A DNA stretch of 37,964 nt, taken from positions 1 to 37,964 of the forward strand of contig JBFFGE010000019.1 in assembly GCA_041557595.1 (NCBI GenBank), in the 5' to 3' direction. The notes below the pieces were generated by a model. That model was not told the origin of the DNA, did not search any database, and saw nothing but the letters and a program-made list of their open reading frames with translations. The translations under genes were made by a program, and so were the position numbers. Origin of the DNA: JAOTYV01 sp041557595 (lineage in GTDB: Bacteria > Pseudomonadota > Alphaproteobacteria > UBA8366). Numbering within the stretch: position 1 is the first letter of the stretch; every line of letters starts with the position of its first letter. This document shows positions 1 through 6,772 of the stretch, in pieces.

Positions 1-122
1 CAACGAAGAACGACCACACAGCGCCATCGGCAACAAGACCCCGATGGCGTTCATAAAGTCCATCGGTCAACCCAGCCGTCCGATGGTCTGAGGAAGGGAA
101 AATTCCGCCTCAGCCCGGTCCA
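1..122 (+). mobile_element. Right end of an IS3-family insertion sequence
   Basis: The window starts inside the last codons of an IS3-family OrfB transposase and runs through its stop at 89-91. The next ~30 bases look like a terminal inverted repeat ending ...CCCGGTCCA, so the outer end reads TGGACCGGG on the other strand. The TG...CA termini and the short tail after the transposase stop are usual for IS3 elements. From about 123 onward the sequence codes for a DUF4105 protein that lacks its beginning, so the element appears to sit inside that gene. The left end, orfA and the target duplication are outside the window. The exact edge (about 122) is inferred from the end of the repeat-like tail and the resumption of DUF4105 coding. 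Confidence 0.7.
2..91 (+). CDS. IS3-family transposase OrfB, C-terminal 29 residues (partial)
   Basis: Translation from base 2 gives 29 residues beginning NEERPHSAIGNKTPMAFI and ending in a TGA stop. The N-E-x-R-P-H-S-A-I-G-N-K-x-P pattern is the characteristic C-terminal tail of IS3-family (IS2/IS51/IS407-like) DDE transposases, just after the catalytic core. The DDE residues themselves lie upstream of the window, so whether the element is active cannot be judged. The reading frame is intact up to the stop, with no sign of decay in the visible part. Confidence 0.8.
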   Translation, partial: NEERPHSAIGNKTPMAFIKSIGQPSRPMV

Positions 123-1615
123 ACGTTGGGGGCAAGCTCATCTTTCCCGCCGCCTATCTGAACCAGCCCTCTTCGATGTTTGGCCATACGTTGCTGCGCA
201 TCGACCGGCGTGGGCAGGGCGAACGTGCGCGGCTCCACTCCTACGCGATCAACTACGGCGCGATGACCGGCGACGAAAACGGTATGGTTTTCGCGATCAA
301 GGGCCTGGTCGGCGGCTATCCCGGCACCTATTCGGTCATGCCCTATTACGAGAAGGTGAAGGAATACAGCGATCTGGAAAGCCGCGATATCTGGGAATAT
401 CAGCTCAACCTGACGCCGGCGGAAATCCGCCGTCTGCTGATGCATGTCTGGGAGATGGGCCAGGAATACGCCGATTATTTCTTTTTCGATGAAAACTGCT
501 CCTATCAGTTGCTGTCCCTCCTCGAAGTCGCGCGGCCGTCGCTCAACCTCACCGACGAATTCAAGCTCTGGGCTATCCCGGCCGATACGGTCCGAACCGT
601 GGTGTCGCAATCCGGACTCCTGAAGCAGGCGGTCTACCGCCCGTCGGCACGCGCCGGGATCGGCCACCGGCTCAGCCTGCTCGACGGTGCGCAACGCGAC
701 CTCGCCTACCGTCTCGCGCTGGGCGATATCACGTCGGACGACCCTGCCATCGCGGCGTTGCCGCCCGCGCGCAGGGCGGCATTGCTCGAGCTCGCCTATG
801 AATATGTGCGCCACCGCTACCGCGAACGGGACGAGAAACGCGATGCCGCGGCGCAGCGCTCGCTCGCCCTGCTGCGCGCGCGCAGCCAGATCCCGGTGGA
901 CGCGGACGCAACGCCGGTACCGACCCCCGAAACCCGGCCCGATCAGGGCCACGCCTCGGCGATGATCTCCGTGGGCGGCGGCATTACCGACGACGACCGG
1001 AGTTTCATCGAATTGCGATTGCGCCCCTCCTATCACGATTTGCTGGACCCGCAGGGCGGCTTCGTCCCGGGCACGCAGATCAGTTTTCTGGATTTGCGGC
1101 TGCGCTATTTCAAGGACAAGCACACGGTCAATCTCGAATCGCTCACGGTCCTCGAAATTCAATCGTTGACGCCGCGAAACCAATTCTTCAAGCCCTTCTC
1201 TTTCCGCTTCGATACCGGGATCGAGCGGTTCCGGCGAAGCGGTGCGGCCCGCGGCGATTTCACGGGCTTTGCCGGCGGCGGTGGCGGGTTGAGCTATGCA
1301 CCGTGGGACGGCGCCATCCTGTCGGGATTCGCCGAGGGGCGGATTTCCGGCGCCGCCGATCTGCCGAACAAGGTGCTGGTCGATCTCGGTCCGAGCCTCG
1401 GGCTGCTGTACTACCCCAAGCCCTGGTGGGCGCTTCATCTGCAGGGCCGGTACCACTTCGCGCTCGATCATTCGACCAAGGATTATCTGGAAACGGGGCT
1501 GGAGCAAAGCTTCGCCCTGTCGCGTTGGCTTGCGCTCCGGACCGAAACCGGTGTCAAGGGCGACGCCGACGATCCCTTTCTCGAACTCCGCGCCGCGCTG
1601 CGCGTTTACTTCTGA
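123..1615 (+). pseudogene. DUF4105 (Lnb-like periplasmic) protein, 5' end lost to IS insertion
   Basis: The open frame runs unbroken from base 92 to the stop at 1615. DUF4105 homology begins right after the IS end (GKLIFPAAYLNQPSSMFGHT, then LLRID). The first ATG, at 176, lies inside the conserved AYLNxPxSMFGHTxLRID signature, so a protein started there (479 aa) would lack the signal peptide and N-terminal domain that full-length relatives (about 600 aa) carry. Seen further on are the FFFDENCSY motif and, from about residue 260 of the ATG176 frame, a beta-rich domain with alternating aromatic strands ending in F, like an outer-membrane-associated domain. The role of the family is unknown; the N-terminal fold is related to the periplasmic part of lacto-N-biosidase. 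The remnant is probably non-functional unless the 5' half joins in an allele without the IS. The next gene starts 2 bases after the stop, so the two were once translationally coupled. Confidence 0.75.
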
Positions 1616-1617
1616 CT

Positions 1618-2472
1618 ATGCGGCACCTGGTCAAGGCGCTGCTGCTTTCGCCATGCATCGCGCTTGCCGCCTGCGGCGGCTTGTTCTTCTATCCGCAGCA
1701 GGAATTGCTGCTTACCCCCGACCGCACCGGCCTCGACTATCGGGACGTCCGTTTCAGCGCCAGCGACGGAGTCGGGCTGCATGGCTGGTACCTGCCGGCC
1801 GACCCAAAGACCGTGCGGGAACCGGCCTGCACCGTGCTGTTCCTGCACGGCAACGCCGAGAACATCAGCACGCATCTGGGCAGCGTATGGTGGCTGCCAC
1901 AGCGCGGCGTGAATGTCTTTCTCTTCGATTACCGCGGGTACGGGCAGTCGGAAGGCAGTCCGGAGCTCGACGGGCTGCACCGGGATTTCGACGCGGCGCT
2001 GGCAACCGCGCTGAAACAGGCGGATACCGAAGCGGGCCGCATCGTCGTGTTCGGCCAGAGCCTCGGCGGCGCGCTGGCGATCACGGCGGTGGCCCGTTCC
2101 GCGCACAAAGACCGCCTGCGCGGCCTGATTACCGAAGGCGCTTTTTCCGGCTACCGGGCAATCGTGCGTGACAAGCTGGCGGCGTCATGGCTGACATGGC
2201 CGCTGCAATGGCCGCTCTCCTTCACGGTGGCGGACGATTACAAACCGCTGCAGGCAATCGGCGAACTCAGCCCCCTGCCCGTCCTGATCGTGCACGGACA
2301 GGCCGACGGCATCATTCCGCCGCACCACGCGCAAGCCCTGTACGATGCGGCGCGCATGCCGAAAGCGCTCTGGCTGGTCCCCGGAGCCGCGCATATCGCC
2401 GTCTTTCGGTCGAAAATGTATCAGGATCGCCTGATCGAATATCTGCGCGGCCTGGGCTGCGCCGCACAGTAG
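1618..2472 (+). CDS. Alpha/beta-hydrolase lipoprotein
   Basis: A 284-residue protein. The N-terminus is a lipoprotein signal (hydrophobic stretch followed by the lipobox LAAC, Cys at about residue 19), predicting a lipid-anchored envelope protein. The hydrolase core shows the oxyanion region LFLHGNAEN, a DYRGYGQSEG segment, the nucleophile elbow GQSLGG, an acid HGQADGIIP and a late GAAHI histidine, giving a complete Ser-Asp-His triad. It belongs to the family of YqkD/FrsA-like or bem46-like serine hydrolases; the substrate cannot be told. The start was chosen at 1618 because it gives the lipoprotein signal and sits 2 bases after the DUF4105 stop; the frame is open farther upstream but only as overlap with that gene. 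Expression probably depended on the DUF4105 transcript and may now be driven from the IS end or be lost. Confidence 0.85.
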   Translation: MRHLVKALLLSPCIALAACGGLFFYPQQELLLTPDRTGLDYRDVRFSASDGVGLHGWYLPADPKTVREPACTVLFLHGNAENISTHLGSVWWLPQRGVNVFLFDYRGYGQSEGSPELDGLHRDFDAALATALKQADTEAGRIVVFGQSLGGALAITAVARSAHKDRLRGLITEGAFSGYRAIVRDKLAASWLTWPLQWPLSFTVADDYKPLQAIGELSPLPVLIVHGQADGIIPPHHAQALYDAARMPKALWLVPGAAHIAVFRSKMYQDRLIEYLRGLGCAAQ

Positions 2473-2479
2473 GGCAGGT

Positions 2480-2839
2480 TCAGGCTGCCCAGTTGCCGCC
2501 CTGGCCGCCGGCGAAGTCGTCGAAACCATGCCCGTTGACCACCATCATGTCCGGATGCTCGACGCAATTGAGCATGCAATCGGTCAAATCGTTGGGTGCA
2601 ATAGACCGGCCCAGTTGGGATTCGGTGCAGCGCCAGCACAGCAACAGATCGATTTTTCCGCCCGTTACCTTGTGCCACAAATCCTGATGGATCATGAAGA
2701 GTTTCGGGTCGAGCTCACCGCAGCACTGACAGCGGTAATGCCCGAGAACCTCACCCCAGGTGTCGTCCGGAACATGGCATGCCGTGCAATCAGAATCGTC
2801 GCAAAGAAAATCTGACGTGGCGTATCTGATCTGAATCAT
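2480..2839 (-). CDS. Small Cys-rich putative zinc-binding protein
   Basis: A 119-residue protein with ten cysteines (13, 18, 21, 37, 39, 40, 68, 71, 88, 92), arranged as C-x4-C-x2-C, C-x-C-C, C-x2-C and C-x3-C. This is typical of paired zinc ribbons. The middle portion, MIHQDLWHKV...LLLCWRCTESQLGRSI, resembles small proteins in bacteria and phages in which a C-x2-C precedes an E-x-x-L-G-R motif; I know no function for them. ATG2839 is preferred to the longer frame (to 2908) because GGGAGAG lies about 6 bases before it and the extra residues are arginine-rich shadow sequence. The gene converges tail-to-tail with the hydrolase lipoprotein and stands alone. The Gly/Ala-rich C-terminus looks flexible. 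Confidence 0.65.
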   Translation of the reverse strand: MIQIRYATSDFLCDDSDCTACHVPDDTWGEVLGHYRCQCCGELDPKLFMIHQDLWHKVTGGKIDLLLCWRCTESQLGRSIAPNDLTDCMLNCVEHPDMMVVNGHGFDDFAGGQGGNWAA

Positions 2840-3072
2840 CTGTGCTCTCCCAACGCGAATGCGGCGAGAATACGCAACCCGGCATGGCCGGTCAGTGACA
2901 GACAGCACAGTATTTTATCGTTAAAAAACAATAGATTAATGAATTGTACGTTGGATTTGTTCTATATTTCGGACGAAAATCCGACCGTTGAATCACAAAT
3001 TCGCCACGATTCGAACTTCTCGTATTTCGAGAAATACTGTCCAAAACGCCAACTTTTGGAGTTTTCGATTGA
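2840..3072. other. AT-rich spacer with small hairpins
   Basis: This spacer between two leftward genes is markedly AT-richer than its surroundings, for example around 2905-3010. It contains two short inverted repeats, CGGA...TCCG near 2970 and TTCTCG...CGAGAA near 3017-3033. It should hold the promoter of the Cys-rich gene and the 3' end signals of the acyl-CoA-dehydrogenase-like gene. No coding sequence is convincing here. A consensus promoter was not identified with confidence. Confidence 0.4.
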
Positions 3073-4248
3073 TTACAGCCCGGACGTGTCCGGCGGGAGC
3101 CCGAGCATGAAGCCGCCGACCGTTTGGAAGTGATCCTTGCGTCCCTGAATCTGTTGCGCGACCGTGTGGAGATCGCGATAGCGCCGTTCAAAGGGGCTGC
3201 TCCGGAAGATCGCGCTGGCGCCGGCGGAATCATAGACTGTATTGGCCACTGCCTTCGCCTCATGGATGGCGTAGGTCGAGGCGAGCCGGATCCGCATCCG
3301 CGAGTCGATGGTCAGCCGGTCATTTGCGACCACATCTTCCCAAATCTCCTCGAGTTCGCTCAGCATGAAGGCGCGGGCCGACTTCAGCCGCGCCTCCGAA
3401 ACCGCGACCTCCATCTGAATCACGTGGTTTTCGCGCAGGCTTTCGCGCGCGCGCCGTGGCGTCTTTTCGCTCGCAAGCAGCTTGAATGCATCGAGCATGC
3501 CCCGGGCAATGCCCAGCGCCACGCCCGAAAACCCGGTCGCGTACATGTTGGTGGCAAAGAAATGATATAGCGGCGCGTGGTATTGCCGCGCCTCCGGATC
3601 GTCGCGCGACACGGAATATTCATACGGAACGAAGACATCGGTGACCGTATAGGCGTCGCTGGCGGTGCCGCGCAGGCCGATCACGTCCCACACGTCAATT
3701 TTTTCGACGGATTCCGCAGGAAACAGCATGGTTCGCGGGATTGTCGACCCATCCGGCTGTTTCAAGAGAGAATGCCCGCCAAGCCAGGTGGCGTGCCGCA
3801 TTCCGCTGGCGAAGCTCCACTTCCCGGTAACCTGGAAACCCTTTTCCTCGACGGCGATATCCGCCTTCCCCGGCCCCCAGGCGAGCACGCCATGCGGGTC
3901 GTCGCCCCAGATCTCCCGCGCAATCGCCGGATCCACATAGGCGGCGGTCATCGCGCAGCCATTGCCCTGACAGATGCACCATGCCGTGCTGGCATCCAGG
4001 GCCGAGATCGCCGACATGACCTGAAAGAACGTCTGTGGATTAACTTCTTCGCCCCGATAGGCGCGCGGCAGCAACAGCCGGAACAGGCTCTCTTCATGCA
4101 GCGCCGTCAGCAATTCCGGCGGCAGGCGCCGCTCCTGCTCGATGCGATCCGCATTATCGAGAATAACCGGCGCGACCCGGTCGACCCGGGCGAGATAATC
4201 CCCGGTGGTCATGGGCGCGGATTCAACCGCCGATAGCCGCGATGCCAT
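3073..4248 (-). CDS. Acyl-CoA-dehydrogenase-fold flavin monooxygenase (HsaA/DszC/IacA-like)
   Basis: A 391-residue protein of the acyl-CoA dehydrogenase superfamily with the type-2 C-terminal domain found in group D two-component flavin monooxygenases. N-terminal helices (20-110) include DASTAWCICQGN. The beta domain (about 120-230) holds VTGKWSFASGMRHATWLGG and DVIGLRGTASDAYTVTDVFVP, the latter being the G-x-R-G-T-x-S signature of this group rather than of true dehydrogenases. The helical C-terminus has the SSPFERRYRDLHTVAQQIQ segment. Relatives hydroxylate aromatic or heterocyclic substrates using reduced flavin supplied by a separate reductase; no reductase gene is adjacent. The substrate is unknown. 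The start at 4248 has a GGAGTGAG-like site 4-10 bases upstream. It is a single gene, transcribed leftward. Confidence 0.85.
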   Translation of the reverse strand: MASRLSAVESAPMTTGDYLARVDRVAPVILDNADRIEQERRLPPELLTALHEESLFRLLLPRAYRGEEVNPQTFFQVMSAISALDASTAWCICQGNGCAMTAAYVDPAIAREIWGDDPHGVLAWGPGKADIAVEEKGFQVTGKWSFASGMRHATWLGGHSLLKQPDGSTIPRTMLFPAESVEKIDVWDVIGLRGTASDAYTVTDVFVPYEYSVSRDDPEARQYHAPLYHFFATNMYATGFSGVALGIARGMLDAFKLLASEKTPRRARESLRENHVIQMEVAVSEARLKSARAFMLSELEEIWEDVVANDRLTIDSRMRIRLASTYAIHEAKAVANTVYDSAGASAIFRSSPFERRYRDLHTVAQQIQGRKDHFQTVGGFMLGLPPDTSGL

Positions 4249-4421
4249 TTGCTCACTCCACTCCGATACCGCACAAACCGGTTCTACTGATTATGGCGGA
4301 ATTCCAAGGCAATGCCCAAATCCAGGGCCGGCCTTGATCATGAACCACAGAGACAGGTTCAATTGAACGGTATTCGGTCACCGAGTTCAAGGTGGGGCAT
4401 CGCAGATTTGCCGGCGGACGC

Positions 4422-4643
4422 CTATTCCGCGGAATCGCCATAGGGGCTGGGTCCCTGCCAGGGATTGGTCTCGAATATAAGCGCGCCCTTCTTCCCGGTG
4501 AGCAGACCTGGCGATTTCCCGACATCGTCCCCCTGCGGCGCGGTATCGACGTCGCTATCGCCCTGAAATCCTTCACAACCGGAAAGGGCGAGCGATGCGA
4601 TGAAAAGGAAAGCCATAACGCCGGAACTTCGTGTTTTCGCCAT
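4422..4643 (-). CDS. Small lipoprotein of unknown function
   Basis: 73 residues. The N-terminus MAKTRSSGVMAFLFIASLALSGC is a lipoprotein signal with lipobox LSGC (Cys at 23). The mature part is only about 50 residues, acidic at first (EGFQGDSDVDTAPQGDD), ending in NPWQGPSPYGDSAE. The start at 4643 is supported by AGGGAAG placed 5-6 bases before the ATG; the longer frame has no such site. No homologous family is recognised. It lies just downstream of an oxidoreductase remnant and may have been part of the same leftward unit. Confidence 0.7.
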   Translation of the reverse strand: MAKTRSSGVMAFLFIASLALSGCEGFQGDSDVDTAPQGDDVGKSPGLLTGKKGALIFETNPWQGPSPYGDSAE

Positions 4644-4705
4644 GCGCTTCCCTAGCATGCAGCAGCCCGAAAGAACAATGGCCCGACCCGGGGAATCGGC
4701 CTGGA

Positions 4706-4969
4706 TCAGCGGCCGAACCGACCGCGCATGCCGTACCACGCGACAACCATCGGCAGGAACCCATGCGCAGATTGCCGCCGGCGATCCCGCCGTTGCGGCT
4801 CGACGCTCCCTCGCCTGCCCGATCCTGTTCCAGCACGGCCACCGACCGACCCGCCCGCGCCAATGTCAGCGCGACGCTGAGTCCCGCGAACCCCGCGCCG
4901 ACCGCCGCCACGTCGACCGTCGCCGGCAACGGCCTTCCACCAATTGGGATCGAGTGACGGCGATGCCAT
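4706..4969 (-). pseudogene. Remnant of a DadA/PuuB-type FAD-dependent amine oxidoreductase
   Basis: Leftward from ATG4969 (with AGAGAGGT upstream) the first residues read MASPSLDPNWWK, the usual opening of this family. A frame change follows, and the other frame reads LPATVDVAAVGAGFAGLSVA, then LTLARAGRSVAVLEQDRAGEGASSRNGGIAGGNLRMG. That is an unmistakable N-terminal FAD-binding Rossmann motif (GxGxxG) plus the G-A-S-S-R-N-G-G segment of D-amino-acid dehydrogenase/gamma-glutamylputrescine oxidase relatives. Homology stops abruptly near 4759. The sequence then returns to the first frame as FLPMVVAWYGMRGRFGR and a stop at 4706, which looks like the C-terminal tail of the same family. The parsimonious reading is a gene of about 430 codons that lost some 330 internal codons and picked up frameshifts. 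It cannot make a working enzyme. Confidence 0.7.
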
Positions 4970-5056
4970 GCCGAGACCTCTCTGACATGCCATCCGCGAC
5001 CAAGGCGGCGACCATAGTATATGCTGGCGGCGTTGACCCAGCCATCGGAGGCCCGC

Positions 5057-5884
5057 ATGAAATTCATCCATATCACCGACACCCATCTGGTGCCGCGCGG
5101 CGAGCGGTTGCACGGCCTCAATCCCTGCGAGCGGCTCGACGCCTGCGTCGACGACATCAACGCCCATCATCTCGACGCCGAATTCTGTGTGATCACCGGC
5201 GACCTTGCGGACAAGGGCCAGCCGCAAACCTACCGCTACCTGAAGGAATGTCTCGACCGGCTGCGCCTGCCGGTTCACCTGCTGGTCGGCAATCATGACG
5301 ACCGCGCCCATTTGCTGGAGGCCTTTCCCGACGTTCCCGTGGACACGGACGGGTTCGTGCAAACGGTGTTGGAGACCGCAGCCGGCGCCTTCATCCTGCT
5401 GGACACGGTCGAGCGCGGCCAGGGATGGGGATCGTTCTGCGAGAAACGGGCAGCCTGGCTGAGCCGGACGCTGAAGGCCGTCGAAGGGCGGCCGGTCTAT
5501 CTGTTCATGCACCACCCGCCCTTCGAGGTGGGGCTGCCGTGCCTGGACCGGCTCGGCCTCGGCGCGGACGGAGAGCGCATGGCCGAGGTGCTGGCGCCGC
5601 AGGCCACGATCCGCCACCTGTTCTTCGGCCATGTTCACCGGCCGATCGCCGGCAGCTGGCGCGGCATTCCCTTCTCGACGATGTACGGCACCAATCATCA
5701 GGTGGCGTTCGATCTACAGGAACCCGAAGTAGTGGTGAAAACCCATGAGCCGCCGGCCTATGCGGTCGTGTTCCTGGAGCCCGACCAGACCACGGTGCAC
5801 TTCCACGATTTTCTGGACAGGACGGTCCAGCCGCGCGGACGCCCGAGCGCGGGCCGCCCCGACTGGCGGCCGGCGATTAAATAA
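5057..5884 (+). CDS. CpdA-like metallophosphoesterase (class III cyclic nucleotide phosphodiesterase family)
   Basis: 275 residues with all metallophosphoesterase metal motifs in order: D-T-H (8-10), G-D-L-A-D (48-52), G-N-H-D (78-81), M-H-H-P-P and G-H-V-H-R-P. The spacing and the IHITDTHLV opening match the CpdA/class III 3',5'-cyclic nucleotide phosphodiesterase subfamily, which binds two metal ions (usually Fe/Mn) in the cytoplasm. cAMP as the substrate is a family-level guess; other phosphodiesters are possible. The start was placed at 5057 rather than 5021 because CGGAGG lies 5 bases before it and the family begins right there. The ~30-residue C-terminal tail, rich in Arg/Pro, is outside the core fold. 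It converges with the TauD-type gene 9 bases away. Confidence 0.88.
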   Translation: MKFIHITDTHLVPRGERLHGLNPCERLDACVDDINAHHLDAEFCVITGDLADKGQPQTYRYLKECLDRLRLPVHLLVGNHDDRAHLLEAFPDVPVDTDGFVQTVLETAAGAFILLDTVERGQGWGSFCEKRAAWLSRTLKAVEGRPVYLFMHHPPFEVGLPCLDRLGLGADGERMAEVLAPQATIRHLFFGHVHRPIAGSWRGIPFSTMYGTNHQVAFDLQEPEVVVKTHEPPAYAVVFLEPDQTTVHFHDFLDRTVQPRGRPSAGRPDWRPAIK

Positions 5885-5893
5885 CAAGGTCCG

Positions 5894-6745
5894 TTAATTC
5901 GGTCGCGCGCCGACCACCGTGGTGCGATGCATGCGGCGGCGCACGCCGGAATAATCGTTGATTGCATAATGCTGGGTGCAGCGGTTGTCCCAGATGGCGA
6001 GCGCGCCCGGCGTCCATCGGAATCGGCAGGTGAATTCGGGCCGGGTCGCGTGCGCGCAAAGATGACGCAGCAGCGGCTTGCTCTCCTCCTCCGTCATGTC
6101 CTTGAACCGGGCCGTGTGAACGCCGTTGATATAAAGAGACTTGCGGCCGGTGTCCGGATGCGTGCGCACAACCGGATGTTCGGCGACCAGAGTGTCGGCC
6201 ATCTCCATATTCTGCTCGTTCATGCCCTTGCGCTCTTTCATGTTCGAGGCGCGGCCGCCGCCCGCCGTCAGCGCCGCGCTGTTAACGCCGACCAGCCCGT
6301 CGAGCATTTCCTTCATGCCGTCGGACAGGCTTTCATAGGCCAGATGCATGTTGGCGTACATCGTATCGCCGCCGGCATCCGGCACCTCATGGGCATAAAG
6401 CACGGTGGCCAGCGCCGGCGTCTCGAGATAAGAGGTGTCGGAATGCCAGGCGCCGCCGAAATTCTTGGTGTCTTTCTCGGTCTTGAGGATTTCGATGACT
6501 TCCTCCGCCTCCGGCAGGGGGGCGACGAAGGGATAAATGCCGAGCGGCCCGAAACGGCGGGAAAACCCGACCTGCTGCTGAGACGTCAGGGTCTGGTCGC
6601 GAAAAAACAGCACATGATGATCGAGGAACGCCTGATGGATTTCATCGAACGCCTTGTTGCCGAGATCCTGCGACAGATCCGCGCCTGAAACCTCCGCGCC
6701 GAGGGCGCCGGATATCGGCTTCACATCGATCGTCTGAAACGCCAT
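5894..6745 (-). CDS. TauD/TfdA-family alpha-ketoglutarate-dependent dioxygenase (copy 1)
   Basis: 283 residues of the TauD/TfdA family: Fe(II)- and 2-oxoglutarate-dependent oxygenases that hydroxylate substrates such as taurine, aryloxyacetates or alkyl sulfates and so release sulfite, phenol or similar. The iron triad is visible as W-H-S-D (His101, Asp103) and Q-H-Y-A-I-N-D (His259), with the co-substrate-binding arginines in RRRMHRTT just after it. The VRTHPDTGRKSLYIN segment is standard for the family. The start at 6745 follows a GAGTGAGAAAG site. The upstream neighbour is a Baeyer-Villiger-type monooxygenase ending 27 bases before, so the two probably form an operon and act on one degradation route. 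The actual substrate cannot be read from sequence. Confidence 0.9.
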   Translation of the reverse strand: MAFQTIDVKPISGALGAEVSGADLSQDLGNKAFDEIHQAFLDHHVLFFRDQTLTSQQQVGFSRRFGPLGIYPFVAPLPEAEEVIEILKTEKDTKNFGGAWHSDTSYLETPALATVLYAHEVPDAGGDTMYANMHLAYESLSDGMKEMLDGLVGVNSAALTAGGGRASNMKERKGMNEQNMEMADTLVAEHPVVRTHPDTGRKSLYINGVHTARFKDMTEEESKPLLRHLCAHATRPEFTCRFRWTPGALAIWDNRCTQHYAINDYSGVRRRMHRTTVVGARPN

Positions 6746-6772
6746 TTCTTTCTCACTCCAATCTGGTTGCAC

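Noticed and set aside
110..1507. 465-residue open frame on the minus strand opposite the DUF4105 remnant
   Set aside because: Arg/Gln-rich shadow translation with no family resemblance; the plus-strand frame has clear DUF4105 motifs. High GC gives many long antisense frames.
4600..5298. 232-residue plus-strand frame across the oxidoreductase remnant
   Set aside because: Arg-rich, without motifs, and opposite the recognisable FAD-binding remnant and overlapping the phosphodiesterase start.
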